This document shows, piece after piece, positions 1 to 8,974 of a stretch of DNA of 64,000 bases. A program made the translations under genes and the position numbers. Position 1 is the stretch's first letter, and each line of letters starts with the position of its first letter. The stretch comes from Streptomyces sp. NBRC 109706 (GTDB lineage Bacteria; Actinomycetota; Actinomycetes; Streptomycetales; Streptomycetaceae), in contig NZ_BBOM01000004.1 in assembly GCF_000974485.1 (NCBI RefSeq), positions 186,001 to 250,000 of the forward strand, written 5' to 3'. Under the pieces are notes generated by a model. It had not been told where the DNA came from. It was given only the letters and a program-made list of their open reading frames with translations, and made no database searches.

Positions 1-339
1 ACCGGCGGCGCATTCTGGGGCGCGGCGCAGGAGTTCGGCGCCATCACCATCTTCCCCGCCAGCCAGCCCATCACCGGGGTGGTCATCGAGGACACCGAGA
101 TCTACGACTCCACCTATGACGGCATCCAGTTCAAGTCGGGTGGCGGCGAGGTGCCGGGCGTCGAGATCTCCAACGTGGTGATCGACGGCTCCGTCAACGG
201 CGCCGGCATCCTGGCGATGGGCGGCGCGCGAGGCAGCGCCAACCTGAACAACGTCACGCTGAGCAACAACGCCGACGGTGACGTGGTCGTCGAGCCGGGC
301 TCCCAGTTCGTCATCAACGGCGGGCCGGGCGAGGAGTGA
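1..339 (+). CDS. C-terminal fragment of a secreted right-handed beta-helix protein (glycosidase/lyase-like)
   Basis: The frame is open from the first base, so the gene starts before the window; 112 codons remain before the TGA at 337-339. The fragment has short repeating beta-coil units, alternating small and hydrophobic residues with Asn/Asp turns (for example TYDGIQFKSGGG, NVVIDGS, NLNNVTLSNN). This is typical of parallel beta-helix polysaccharide-degrading enzymes. The phrase 'DTEIYDSTYDGIQF' resembles what I remember of GH87 alpha-1,3-glucanase (mycodextranase) helices, but that family call is inference. The last residues (PGEE) give no carbohydrate-binding module, so the helix is the C-terminus. 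It is followed by a strong terminator and by another beta-helix gene on the same strand. Confidence 0.7.
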   Translation, partial: TGGAFWGAAQEFGAITIFPASQPITGVVIEDTEIYDSTYDGIQFKSGGGEVPGVEISNVVIDGSVNGAGILAMGGARGSANLNNVTLSNNADGDVVVEPGSQFVINGGPGEE

Positions 340-728
340 TCGCCCACCACTGAGCCGCTGAGCGCGGTTGCTCGGCCGCTCCGCCGAGCGACCGAGCGGC
401 TGAGACCAACCCCCGTGGCCCCGGGCCGAGGGTGGGGCGTCGCCTCCAGGACGCCCCACCCCGAACCGGGGCCACCCGGTTTTCTTGGGGGCGCACCGGT
501 TTCCGACGTCCATCGAGCTTCGGGCAACGCCAGGGCCTCCGCCCGGCCAGACCGGCCCCAGCCGCCGGAGGCGCCATCACACGGCGGGGGCCGTGGCCGA
601 CGCCGGCCCGGCGCGAGGGCTCTGTTCCGCAACGTCGAACGTCTTCCGCGCCCGTTCGGGGCGTGTCATCCTCCACCACAGCCATAGGTCACATACCTGA
701 AATGTGTTCACGTATCTGGAGGTTGACC
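340..728. other. Intergenic region, terminator then promoter space
   Basis: 389 bases between the two beta-helix genes. The left part holds nested inverted repeats (GCTCGGC/GCCGAGC at 371-389, then the long stem at 417-473). The right part should hold the promoter of the next gene; a ribosome binding site GGAGG lies at 718-722. I see no credible protein gene: the open frames crossing it are Pro/Arg-rich shadows. Confidence 0.6.
417..486 (+). terminator. Intrinsic terminator with long stem
   Basis: GGCCCCGG (417-424) pairs with CCGGGGCC (466-473), and inside it GGTGGGGCGTC (431-441) pairs perfectly with GACGCCCCACC (450-460) around an 8-nt loop. The T-rich run TTTTCTT at 480-486 follows. It should end the transcript of the upstream beta-helix gene. 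Confidence 0.7.
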
Positions 729-2444
729 ATGCATGCCAGCGGTTCGGGAAGTGTCGGGCCGGCGGTGGGACGTCGCGCGTTGCTCGGGGGCGCGATCGGC
801 GTCGCCGTCGCCGCCGTGGGAGCGCCCCGGCTCGCGAACGCGGCAAACGCCGGGAGCGCGGCCGGCGCCGGGAACGCGGCCGGTGCGGCGGAACTCTGGG
901 CCGAGTATGTGGCCGCCCCCTATGCCCATCCGCAGATCCCCTTCGTCGGCCGGGCCGGCGCCTTCGGCGGCACCGACGACCTGCCGAACCCCGAAGTGGT
1001 CGCCAACGCGCTGGACTTCGGCGCGGATCCGGACGGCGAGGCCGACTCCGCGCCCGCCATCCAGGCCGCCATCGCCGCAGCCGCCGAGGCCGGCGGCGGC
1101 GCGGTGCTGCTGCCCGCCGGGCGGTACCGCATCGACGATCTGCTGCACATCGGCGCCGACGGCGTGGTGCTGCGCGGCGAGGGCAGCGGCCGGACGGTGA
1201 TCGAGGCCACCCGCAGCCTGACCGATCTGATCGGCCGCTATGGCAGCCGTTACGGTGGCGACAAGTCGAGCTGGTCCTGGGCCGGCGGCCTCATCTGGCT
1301 CTGCCCCACCGCACGTTGGCGTTCCCTGACGGATGCCATCAGGGCGGAGAGCTGGCCCTTCGAGGGCTGGACGGGCAACGCGCGGGACGAGTATGAGTCC
1401 CTGACGGAGATCACCGGCTCGCCCTCGCTCGGGGACTGGACCGTCCAGGTGGCCGGCACGGACGGTCTCGCCGAAGGCGACCGGGTGCTGCTGCGGCTCG
1501 CCGACGACGCCGAGCACACGCTGCTCGCGCATATGGCGGGCGAGGTGCCGGGCACCGCCTCCTACGACTGGGCCTCGCGCACCAAGTTGACCAGCTATGT
1601 GCCCTACGAGTGGCCCTGCCGGCTGACCGCCGTCGATCACGAGGCCGGCACGGTCACCCTGGACCGGCCGCTGCCGCTGGACGCCCGCCCCGAGTGGGAT
1701 CCCCGGCTGACCACCCTGGTCCCGCCGCTGGTCGGCGCCGGCGTCGAGGGACTTACCCTGGTCTGTCCCGAACTCCCGCTCTCCGAGCATCTGTTGGACA
1801 CCGGCTTCAACGGGGTCGCGCTGCAGTGCGCCTGGGACTGCTGGGTGCGTGACGTCGAGGTCACCCATACCGACAACGGCTTTCTGCTGGTCTCGGCGAA
1901 GGGCTGTACCCTGCGCGACACCACCGTCTCCGGGCGCGGCAGCCACCATCCCTACTGCTGTCGGGAGGGCTCGCACGACAACCTGGTCGAGGGCTTCACC
2001 CTCCTCGACCGCACCTCCCCGCCGCCCGCCAACACCCAGCTGCACGGCATCAATGTCGAGGGCCTTTCCAGCTACAACGTCTGGTCGCGCGGCCGGATGG
2101 AGATGGGCACCTTCGACTCCCACCGGGGGATGCCGTTCGCCAACGTCCGCACCGAGATCACCGTCAACAACAACGGCACCCACGGCGGCGACGACACCGC
2201 TGGGCCGCTCTATGGAGCGCGGTTCACCCACTGGAACGTCACGGTGACCAACGGACGCGCCGGCATGATCAAACTCGATGAGATAGCGCCGCGCAGCGCC
2301 ACGGTGGCGATCAACGAGGTAACGGAGTTCGGCCAGATCGATCAGCCGGACTTCGTCGGCGAACTCCACACCCGCCTTGAGTCCTATGGCGACCCCTCGG
2401 CCGCCGACCCCGTCAACCTCCACGCCGCCCAACGCGACCTCTGA
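729..2444 (+). CDS. Tat-exported right-handed beta-helix protein (pectate lyase superfamily / GH28-like)
   Basis: 571 residues. The ATG at 729 is chosen because GGAGG at 718-722 sits 6 nt upstream; the frame stays open further upstream but that stretch looks non-coding. The N-terminus has a twin-arginine signal (RR at residues 15-16, GRRALLGG, then a hydrophobic Ala/Val stretch ending near ANA). Next comes the hallmark start of the pectate-lyase-superfamily fold, 'NALDFGADPDGEADSAPAIQ' followed by 'AVLLPAGRYRI'. It continues through long coil repeats with Asn-rich turns (TVNNNGTHGG). Enzymes of this fold cut or bind polysaccharides outside the cell. No catalytic Asp/Arg set could be assigned, so the substrate is unknown. 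Its neighbour upstream is also a beta-helix protein, suggesting a small polysaccharide-utilisation pair. Confidence 0.75.
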   Translation: MHASGSGSVGPAVGRRALLGGAIGVAVAAVGAPRLANAANAGSAAGAGNAAGAAELWAEYVAAPYAHPQIPFVGRAGAFGGTDDLPNPEVVANALDFGADPDGEADSAPAIQAAIAAAAEAGGGAVLLPAGRYRIDDLLHIGADGVVLRGEGSGRTVIEATRSLTDLIGRYGSRYGGDKSSWSWAGGLIWLCPTARWRSLTDAIRAESWPFEGWTGNARDEYESLTEITGSPSLGDWTVQVAGTDGLAEGDRVLLRLADDAEHTLLAHMAGEVPGTASYDWASRTKLTSYVPYEWPCRLTAVDHEAGTVTLDRPLPLDARPEWDPRLTTLVPPLVGAGVEGLTLVCPELPLSEHLLDTGFNGVALQCAWDCWVRDVEVTHTDNGFLLVSAKGCTLRDTTVSGRGSHHPYCCREGSHDNLVEGFTLLDRTSPPPANTQLHGINVEGLSSYNVWSRGRMEMGTFDSHRGMPFANVRTEITVNNNGTHGGDDTAGPLYGARFTHWNVTVTNGRAGMIKLDEIAPRSATVAINEVTEFGQIDQPDFVGELHTRLESYGDPSAADPVNLHAAQRDL

Positions 2445-2523
2445 CCCCCGGGGGGCGGCCAGCCGACGGAACAGCCGGGGAAGCCGGGGGCATGCGCATC
2501 GTGCACCGGCCCGGAACGGGAGA

Positions 2524-2547
2524 CGCCTCCTCCCCGTGGAGGAGGCG
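2524..2547. terminator. Bidirectional terminator between convergent genes
   Basis: CGCCTCCTCC (2524-2533) and GGAGGAGGCG (2538-2547) form a perfect 10-bp stem with a CCGT loop. It abuts the stop codon of the formate dehydrogenase operon (minus strand) and lies 80 bp after the beta-helix gene (plus strand). No T-run is seen, as is usual in Streptomyces. Confidence 0.6.
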
Positions 2548-3597
2548 CTACTCGTTGGACCGGCCGTTCTCGGCCTTCGCGCGCAGGCGCAACCGCTGGG
2601 GAAGCACGGTGTACTTGGGGTCGCGGGCGGAGGCCAGGCCGGCGTGGAAGACGGCGAAGCGGGTGGCGGCCGAGGCGGCGAGGAGGGCGGCGCCGCTGAG
2701 GGCGGCGGCGGGGCGGTTGCGGCCCGCGAAGAGGGTCGCGCCGGCCGTGCCGAGCAGGGCGAGGCGTTTGGCGGTGGTCAACAGGCGGCCCGGGCGGCCC
2801 TGTTGGTAGGTCTCGCCGGCGATGCCGGCGCTGGTGACCAGGGAGCGCAGCGCGATCAGTTCGGCGCCCGTGGCCAGCGCGGCGAGGCGGCGGGCCGGGC
2901 GGTTCTCGGTGCGCGGGCCGGCCAGCAGGGCCATGCCGGCCGCCGCGGTCGCGGCCGAGGCGACAAAGAGGTACGGGAGTTCGCGGTGGCCCTCGTGCCA
3001 GGCCGGTACGGCGGTGTTGCCCAGCAGCACCCCGGTGTAGGCGGCGACGGTCGGGCCGATGGCGCCGGCGGCGAGGGTGGCGGCGGTGCCGACGCGGGGC
3101 AGCAGGCCGGTGACGGCGCCGGCGGCCGCGAGTCCGGCGGCCGGACCGTAGCCGGCGAGGATCCAGGAGCCCACGCTCATCGGGGAGGTGGGCTTGGCGA
3201 CCCGCAGCATGTTGAGGAACCGTTCGGGGCGGCCCAGATCGTGGACCAGGGCCACCGTGGAGAGGGAGATCGCGCCCAGTGAGCTGAGTTTCATGGCGCG
3301 GGCGGTGGCGGGATGCCCGGTGAACTGGGCCGCCGCCGCCAGCGTTGAGCCGGCGCCGGCCAGCCCGCCGAAGAAGAGGTAGCCGGCGATGTCCTTGGCC
3401 TCCCAGGCCGGGATCTTGAGCACCGGACGGCCGTAGTAGGAGCTGAACTCGGCCTGTGGCACCATCCGTCGCTCGCCGCCACGGCGCCTGCCCGCGGCGG
3501 TCGAGCCGGCGTGCCCGTCGAGTCCGTTGCCGAACAGGGCGTCCCGGCCCGGGCGTTCGCCCTCAAGACCGTGTCTGGTGACGCGTGCCTCGCTCAT
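2548..3597 (-). CDS. Formate dehydrogenase membrane subunit, NrfD/PsrC family
   Basis: 349 residues. Starts at ATG 3597, preceded by GGAGGT. The ATG overlaps the stop of the iron-sulfur gene (ATGA), so the two are translationally coupled. After about 50 hydrophilic residues come roughly eight hydrophobic segments, for example 'IAGYLFFGGLAGAGSTLAAA' and 'GVLLGNTAVPAWHEGHRELPY'. The conserved loop 'HDLGRPERFLNMLRVAKPTS' is diagnostic for NrfD/PsrC quinone-reactive membrane proteins. The role is to anchor the complex and pass electrons from the Fe-S subunit to the quinone pool. It is the last gene of the operon and is followed by the hairpin at 2524-2547. The subunit is NrfD-like rather than a cytochrome b FdnI-type subunit; I saw no haem-binding pattern. 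Confidence 0.88.
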   Translation of the reverse strand: MSEARVTRHGLEGERPGRDALFGNGLDGHAGSTAAGRRRGGERRMVPQAEFSSYYGRPVLKIPAWEAKDIAGYLFFGGLAGAGSTLAAAAQFTGHPATARAMKLSSLGAISLSTVALVHDLGRPERFLNMLRVAKPTSPMSVGSWILAGYGPAAGLAAAGAVTGLLPRVGTAATLAAGAIGPTVAAYTGVLLGNTAVPAWHEGHRELPYLFVASAATAAAGMALLAGPRTENRPARRLAALATGAELIALRSLVTSAGIAGETYQQGRPGRLLTTAKRLALLGTAGATLFAGRNRPAAALSGAALLAASAATRFAVFHAGLASARDPKYTVLPQRLRLRAKAENGRSNE

Positions 3598-4517
3598 CGC
3601 GACCTCCGGTGGGTCAGGGTGCAGACGGCGGCCACGCCGCCGAGCAGGGTGAGGGCGGCCGCTCCGGCGTGCCGCCACATGCGGGGCAGGTCACGGGTGG
3701 TGACCTGCGGGTCGGGCGGCAGACCGTAGACCTCGGGTTCGTCGAGGAGCAGGAAGAACGCCCCGTTCCCGCCGACGCCGTCGTCCGGGTCGGCACCGTA
3801 GAGCCGGGCGTCGGGCACGCCCGTCTCATGGAGTCGGGCCAGCCTTTCGGCGGCGCGTTCGCGCAGCTCGTCGAGCGGGCCGAACTGGATGGAGTCGGTG
3901 GGGCACGCCTTGGCGCAGGCCGGTTCCTGTCCGGCGCCGAGCCGGTCGTAGCAGAGGGTGCACTTCCAGGCGCGGCCGTCGCCCTCGCGCTGTTCGATCA
4001 CCCCGTAGGGGCAGGCCGGCACGCAGTAGCCGCAGCCGTTGCAGACGTCCTGTTGGACGACCACGGTGCCGAACTCGGTACGGAACAGCGCGCCGGTGGG
4101 GCAGACGTCCAGACACGCGGCATGGGTGCAGTGTTTGCAGACGTCCGATGCCATCAGCCAGCGCAGTTCGGTGCGTCCGTCCGGGGTGGGGGTGCCCGGA
4201 GTGGTGGGGGTGATCGCGGCGTCGGCGACCGGCGTCGCCGAGCCCTGGGCGGCGAGCGCCAACACGTCCAGATCCTCGTGGGGTTGATGCGCCTGTTGAC
4301 CGCCGAGTGGCTTGTTCTGTTCGACGAAGGCCACATGGCGCCAGGTGGAGGCGCCGAGCGAGCCGGTGTTGTCATAGCTCATGGCGGTGAGTTCCAGGCC
4401 GTCCTCGGGGACGAGGTTCCACTCCTTGCAGGCCACCTCGCATGCCTTGCAGCCGATGCAGACGGAGGTGTCGGTGAAGAACCCCATCCGCTCCGTTCCT
4501 GGGAGTTCGGGCAGCAA
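3594..4517 (-). CDS. Formate dehydrogenase iron-sulfur subunit (four [4Fe-4S] clusters)
   Basis: 307 residues. TTG start at 4517, chosen because GGAGGT (4526-4531, inside the end of the alpha-subunit gene) lies 8 nt upstream; an ATG ten codons in (4487) has no comparable site. Four cysteine clusters are visible: CIGCKACEVACKEW, CKHCTHAACLDVCP, CNGCGYCVPACP and CTLC...ACAKACP, as in FdnH/FdoH/HybA-type ferredoxin-like electron-transfer subunits. A hydrophobic C-terminal segment (AAALTLLGGVAAVCTL) could be a membrane anchor. It carries electrons from the molybdopterin subunit to the NrfD-like membrane protein. The gap to the upstream gene is 3 nt and the overlap with the downstream gene is 4 nt. 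Confidence 0.92.
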   Translation of the reverse strand: MLPELPGTERMGFFTDTSVCIGCKACEVACKEWNLVPEDGLELTAMSYDNTGSLGASTWRHVAFVEQNKPLGGQQAHQPHEDLDVLALAAQGSATPVADAAITPTTPGTPTPDGRTELRWLMASDVCKHCTHAACLDVCPTGALFRTEFGTVVVQQDVCNGCGYCVPACPYGVIEQREGDGRAWKCTLCYDRLGAGQEPACAKACPTDSIQFGPLDELRERAAERLARLHETGVPDARLYGADPDDGVGGNGAFFLLLDEPEVYGLPPDPQVTTRDLPRMWRHAGAAALTLLGGVAAVCTLTHRRSR

Positions 4518-4520
4518 CGT

Positions 4521-7500
4521 TCAGACCTCCGTGCCTGTCGTCTCGGTGGCGCCGGCGCGGCGTCGGTAGTCGGCCAGCAGGGTGCGCAGTTCGGGGCCGC
4601 GTGGGCGGCGTCCGGGACGGATGTCGGCGGAGAGCGCCTTGTCCTCCTGGATATGGGCGTTGGGGTCGAGGACGATCGCGACCAGCTCGTTGGCCGCGTC
4701 GCCGGTGGCGTAGCCGTTGGGGCCCCAGTGGTAGGGCAGCCCGATCTGGTGCACGGTGCGTCCCTCGGCGCGCAGCGGCGCCAGCCGGGTGGTCACCAGG
4801 ACGCGCGCCTCGACCGCGCCGCGCAGGGTGACCACGGTGGCCCAGCCGCCGTGTTCCAGCCCGCGTTCGCCAGCCAGTTCGGGCGACACCTCGCAGAAGA
4901 ACTCCGGTTGCAGCTCGGCGAGATAGGGCGACCAGCGGGTCATTCCGCCGGCGGTGAAGTGCTCCGTCAGCCGGTAGGTCGTCACCACGAACGGGAAGAC
5001 GCCGGCGCCCGGTTCCTCGCCCGATGGGTGGTACTCGTTGCCCGGCCTCGGATACGTCAACCGCACCGGATTGCGCGGGTGTTCGGGGTGCAGCGGGTTG
5101 CCGAACGGGGAGTCCTGCGGTTCGTAGTGGCTGGGCAGCGGGCCGTCGGTGAGCCCGGCGGGCGCGAAGAGCCAGCCCTTGCCGTCGCCCTGCATGATGA
5201 ACGCGTCGTCGCCGCGCAGTGCCGCGACGCCGTCGGCGTCGCCGTCCGGCACATGGTCGGGGCGCAGGTCGGGGACGAAGTCCGGGTTGTCGTGTCCGGT
5301 CCAGCGGGCGGCGTCCTCGTCCCACCAGACATACGCCTTGCGTTCGCTCCACGGCCGGCCGTCCGGGGCGGCCGAGGCGCGGTTGTAGAGGATGCGGCGG
5401 TTGGCCGGCCAGCTCCAGGCCCATTCGGCGGCCACCCAGTCCTGTTGCTGGTGCGGCTTGCGGCGCGCGGCCTGGTTGACGCCGTCCGCGTATACGCCGC
5501 AGTAGATCCAGCAGCCGCAGGAGGTGCTGCCGTCGTCGCGGAGTTCGGTGTAGGCGGAGAGCGGCCGGCCGTCGGGGCCGCGTCCGTTGATCTCGGCGAG
5601 CACCGCCTCGGGAACCGGCTCCCGGTGGGGGCCGGAGAGCGGATAGTCCCAGGCCAGATCGAGGATGTGCCGGTCGGCCGGGTCGGTCGAGTCGGCGAGC
5701 TTCGCCCGGATGCGGGCGCCGAGGTGGTAGGCGAACCACAGCTCGCTGCGCGCGTCGCCCGGTGGTTCGACGGCCGCGTGGTGCCACTGGAGCCAGCGGT
5801 TGGTGTTGGTGAACGAGCCGGACTTCTCGGTGTGGGCGGCGGCCGGCAGGAAGAACACCTCGGTGGCGTTCTCCGCCGGGACCAGCTCGCCGTTCTCGAC
5901 CTCGGGCCCGTCGCGCCACCAGGTGGCCGACTCGATCAGGTTGAAGTCGCGGACCACCAGCCAGTCGAGGTTGGCCATGCCGAGCCGCTGCAGCCGGGCG
6001 TTGGCCGAGCCGACGGCCGGGTTCTCGCCGAGCAGGAAGTAGCCCTTGCAGTCGCCGTCGAGCTGGGCGAACACCGTGTCGTAGGTGCTGTGGGAGCCGG
6101 TGATCCGGGGCAGGTGGTCGAAGCAGAAGTCGTTCTCGGCGGTGGCCGCCTCGCCGTAGTACGCCCTGAGCAGGCTGACCAGATAGGCGCGGCTCTCGGC
6201 CCAGAACCCCTTGTGGGTGCGCACGGACTCGACGAACGTGTCCAGGTCCGGGTGGTTCATGGCGTGCGGCATCGGGAGATAGCCGGGCAGCAGGTTGAAC
6301 AGGGTGGGGATATCGCTCGATCCCTGGATGCTGGCATGGCCGCGCAGCGCCTGGATGCCGCCGCCGGGCCGGCCGATGTTGCCCAGCAGCAGCTGCAGCA
6401 CGCTGGCGGCGCGGATGTACTGGGCGCCGACGGTGTGTTGGGTCCAGCCCACGGCGTAGCAGAACGCGCTGGTGCGCTCGGGCCCGGAGTTCCGGGTCAG
6501 CGCGTCGGCGACCTGGGCGAAGACGTCCCTGGAGATTCCGCAGACGCGTTCCACCAGTTCGGGGGTGTAGCGGGCGTAGTGGCGGCGCAGGATCTGGTAG
6601 ACGCAGCGCGGATCGGTCAGCGTCTCGTCGCGTTCGGGCGAGGTGGGCACATCGTGGCCGCCTGAGCCGTGGGATTCGGCGCCGCCGGCGCGGTGCTCCT
6701 GCAGCAGCTCCTCGCTCGGCTGGGCGTCGGGGCTGCCGGCGGGGGCGCGGACGGGGCTGCCCCGGTAGGCCCAGCTGGCGGGGTCGTAGACGCCCTGCTC
6801 CGGGTCGAGCCCGGAGAACAGCCCGTCCAACTCCTCGGTGTCCCGGTAGTCGTCGCTCACCAGGGTGGCCGCGTTGGTGTAGGCGAGGACGTACTCCCTG
6901 AAGTCCTTCTCCTCCTCCAGCACATGGCGGATCAGGCCGCCGAGGAACGCGATATCGCTGCCGGCGCGCAGCGGCACATGGAGATCGGCCAGGGCGCTGG
7001 TGCGGGTGAACCTGGGGTCCACATGGATGACGGTGGCGCCGCGTGCCTTGGCCTCCATGACCCACTGGAAGCCCACGGGGTGGCATTCGGCGAAGTTGGA
7101 GCCCTGGATCACCACGCAGTCGGCGTTCTGCAGGTCCTGCATGAAGGTGGTGGCGCCGCCCCGGCCGAACGAGGTGCCGAGCCCGGCGACCGTCGAGCTG
7201 TGGCAGACCCGCGCCTGGTTCTCGACTGAGACGATGCCGAGGCCGGTGAAGAGCTTCTTGAGCAGGTAGTTCTCCTCGTTGTCGAGGACGGCGCCGCCCA
7301 GGCTGGCGATGCCGAGGGTATGCGCGACATACCGTCCGTCCCGCTCCCAGGCCCAGGTGGCGCGGCGGGTCTCGATCACTCGGTCGGCGATCATGTCCAT
7401 GGCCGTGTCCAGGTCGAGCGGCTGCCAGTCGGTGGCGTGCGGCGCCCGGTAGAGCACCCCGTGCTGCCGGGTCTCGCCGGTGACCAGCTGCCGGGTGGCG

Positions 7501-7763
7501 GCCCCCTTGGGACAGAGCCGGCCGCGGCTGATCGGCGAGGCGGGATCGCCCTCGATCTGGGTGATCCGCTCGTCCTGCACATAGATCCGCTGGCCGCAAC
7601 CGACCGCGCAGTAGGGGCAGATGGAGTCCACCACCCGGTCGGCGCCGGCGGTGCGGGGCCGCAGCTCGTTGGTCACCCGGGAACGGGCCGCCGAGCCGCG
7701 TGGGTCCTGTCCGGCCAGCTGCCGGTAGACCGGCCAGTCCTGAATCCAGGTCCGCACGCCCAT
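4521..7763 (-). CDS. fdhA: Formate dehydrogenase catalytic (molybdopterin) subunit, Cys form
   Basis: 1080 residues. ATG 7763 with GGAAGGA upstream. The N-terminal [4Fe-4S] site is C49-x2-C52-x3-C56 ... C84. The active-site region reads 'ENQARVCHSSTVAGLGTSFG' with C187 where the E. coli FdnG/FdoG enzymes carry selenocysteine, followed by a His, as in formate dehydrogenases. Molybdopterin-binding segments follow (for example 'VIQGSNFAECHPVG'), and the C-terminal dinucleotide-binding barrel ends near 1070. It oxidises formate to CO2. There is a polar, Gly/Ser/Pro-rich insertion around residues 345-400. No twin-arginine motif is evident at the N-terminus, so a cytoplasm-facing complex is possible. 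First gene of the operon; fdhD/fdhE accessory genes are not in the window. Confidence 0.93.
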   Translation of the reverse strand: MGVRTWIQDWPVYRQLAGQDPRGSAARSRVTNELRPRTAGADRVVDSICPYCAVGCGQRIYVQDERITQIEGDPASPISRGRLCPKGAATRQLVTGETRQHGVLYRAPHATDWQPLDLDTAMDMIADRVIETRRATWAWERDGRYVAHTLGIASLGGAVLDNEENYLLKKLFTGLGIVSVENQARVCHSSTVAGLGTSFGRGGATTFMQDLQNADCVVIQGSNFAECHPVGFQWVMEAKARGATVIHVDPRFTRTSALADLHVPLRAGSDIAFLGGLIRHVLEEEKDFREYVLAYTNAATLVSDDYRDTEELDGLFSGLDPEQGVYDPASWAYRGSPVRAPAGSPDAQPSEELLQEHRAGGAESHGSGGHDVPTSPERDETLTDPRCVYQILRRHYARYTPELVERVCGISRDVFAQVADALTRNSGPERTSAFCYAVGWTQHTVGAQYIRAASVLQLLLGNIGRPGGGIQALRGHASIQGSSDIPTLFNLLPGYLPMPHAMNHPDLDTFVESVRTHKGFWAESRAYLVSLLRAYYGEAATAENDFCFDHLPRITGSHSTYDTVFAQLDGDCKGYFLLGENPAVGSANARLQRLGMANLDWLVVRDFNLIESATWWRDGPEVENGELVPAENATEVFFLPAAAHTEKSGSFTNTNRWLQWHHAAVEPPGDARSELWFAYHLGARIRAKLADSTDPADRHILDLAWDYPLSGPHREPVPEAVLAEINGRGPDGRPLSAYTELRDDGSTSCGCWIYCGVYADGVNQAARRKPHQQQDWVAAEWAWSWPANRRILYNRASAAPDGRPWSERKAYVWWDEDAARWTGHDNPDFVPDLRPDHVPDGDADGVAALRGDDAFIMQGDGKGWLFAPAGLTDGPLPSHYEPQDSPFGNPLHPEHPRNPVRLTYPRPGNEYHPSGEEPGAGVFPFVVTTYRLTEHFTAGGMTRWSPYLAELQPEFFCEVSPELAGERGLEHGGWATVVTLRGAVEARVLVTTRLAPLRAEGRTVHQIGLPYHWGPNGYATGDAANELVAIVLDPNAHIQEDKALSADIRPGRRPRGPELRTLLADYRRRAGATETTGTEV

Positions 7764-7882
7764 GCCGGGTCCTTCCGATCGGTCGCTCCGGGTTGTCCGG
7801 TTATCTGACAGATGAGGGGATCATCACCTGGTTGACCTCGCCCCGCGAGTCGACGGCGCCGCCCGGTGGCAGCATCGACGGC

Positions 7883-8866
7883 ATGGAAGCGGCCTTTGTG
7901 GAACGCCTCGGCCCGCCGGAGGAGATCCGGCTCGGCCTGCTGCCCAAGCCGGTCCCCGGACCGACGGATGTCCTCGTCCGGGTGGCCCTGACCACCGTCA
8001 ACCCGGTGGACGCGCTGGTGCGTTCGGGTGCCTTCCCGACGCCGGCGCCGCTGCCGCTGGTGCTCGGCAGGGACGCGGTGGGCACGGTCGCCGAGGCCGG
8101 GCCCGGCACCGGGTTCGCCCCCGGCGAGCCGGTGTGGACCAACAGCCTGGGGCACGGCGGTCGGCAGGGCGCGGCGGGCCAGTACGCGGTGGTGCCGGCC
8201 GACCGCCTCTACCGACTGCCGGCCGAGACCAGCCCCACCACGGCCGTCACCGTGCTGCACCCGGGCGCCACGGCCTGGCTTGCGCTCTTCCGCCACGGAC
8301 GGCTGCGCGCCGGCGAAACGGTGCTGGTCTCCGGCGCGGCGGGGAACGTGGGCGGCGCCGCCGTCACGTTCGCCGCCGAGGCGGGGGCGCGGGTGCTGGC
8401 CCTGGCGCGCGACGAGGACGCCGACCACTGCCGCGACCTGGGCGCGGCCGTGGTCCTCGACTACCGCGACCCGGAGCTGACCGCCCGGCTGGCGCGCGCC
8501 GCGCCCGACGGGGTGCCGCTGCTGGTGGACGCCTCGGGCCACACGGAGCTGTCCTGGGCCGTCGACCGGCTGGCGCCGCGCGGCCGACTGGTGCTGCTGG
8601 CCGGGCCCGACCGTCGGCCGCCGCTGCCGGTCGGCCCGTTCTACCAGCGGGACCTGTCGCTGCGCGGCTTTGTCATCTCGCACGCGACCGTGCCCGAGCT
8701 GGCCGACGCCGCGACGGCCGTCAACCGGCTGCTGGCGCGCGGCGCGTTGGCGTCCCGCCGGGTGGAGACGCGCCCGCTCTCCGCCATCGCCGACGAACAC
8801 CGCGCGGCCGAGACCGGCGGCACCCCCACCGGCCGCCGCGTCATCCTCCCGATCCTCCCGACATAA
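7883..8866 (+). CDS. MDR-family oxidoreductase (NADPH:quinone reductase-like)
   Basis: 327 residues. The ATG at 7883 is where family similarity begins (MEAAFVERLGPPEEIRLG); the upstream frame is non-coding. Medium-chain reductase layout: a GroES-like N-terminal domain ('DVLVRVALTTVNPVDALVRS') and a Rossmann domain with 'VSGAAGNVGGAAVTFAAEAG', the AxGxVG pattern of quinone oxidoreductases that lack catalytic zinc. No zinc-binding Cys cluster is present. It probably reduces quinones or enones with NADPH; the substrate is not deducible. It is divergent from the formate dehydrogenase operon with 119 bp between the starts, which must hold both promoters. Confidence 0.85.
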   Translation: MEAAFVERLGPPEEIRLGLLPKPVPGPTDVLVRVALTTVNPVDALVRSGAFPTPAPLPLVLGRDAVGTVAEAGPGTGFAPGEPVWTNSLGHGGRQGAAGQYAVVPADRLYRLPAETSPTTAVTVLHPGATAWLALFRHGRLRAGETVLVSGAAGNVGGAAVTFAAEAGARVLALARDEDADHCRDLGAAVVLDYRDPELTARLARAAPDGVPLLVDASGHTELSWAVDRLAPRGRLVLLAGPDRRPPLPVGPFYQRDLSLRGFVISHATVPELADAATAVNRLLARGALASRRVETRPLSAIADEHRAAETGGTPTGRRVILPILPT

Positions 8867-8974
8867 CCCGGAGGCGGGAGACGGCATCCGCCGGACGTGA
8901 CCCCGCGCGGCCGTTCGTGGACGGTTCGGAGTGCCTTACCCGGATGGTGTCGTGGGGTGGTCTGTCATGGCTCC

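Noticed and set aside
3585..6665. 1026-codon plus-strand frame opposite the formate dehydrogenase genes
   Set aside because: It is an antisense shadow caused by high GC third positions; the minus-strand genes have clear cofactor motifs and the plus-strand translation has Gly/Val/Arg-rich, domain-free composition.
7203..7205. Selenocysteine codon in the formate dehydrogenase
   Set aside because: The position reads TGC (Cys) on the coding strand and there is no in-frame TGA in the gene.
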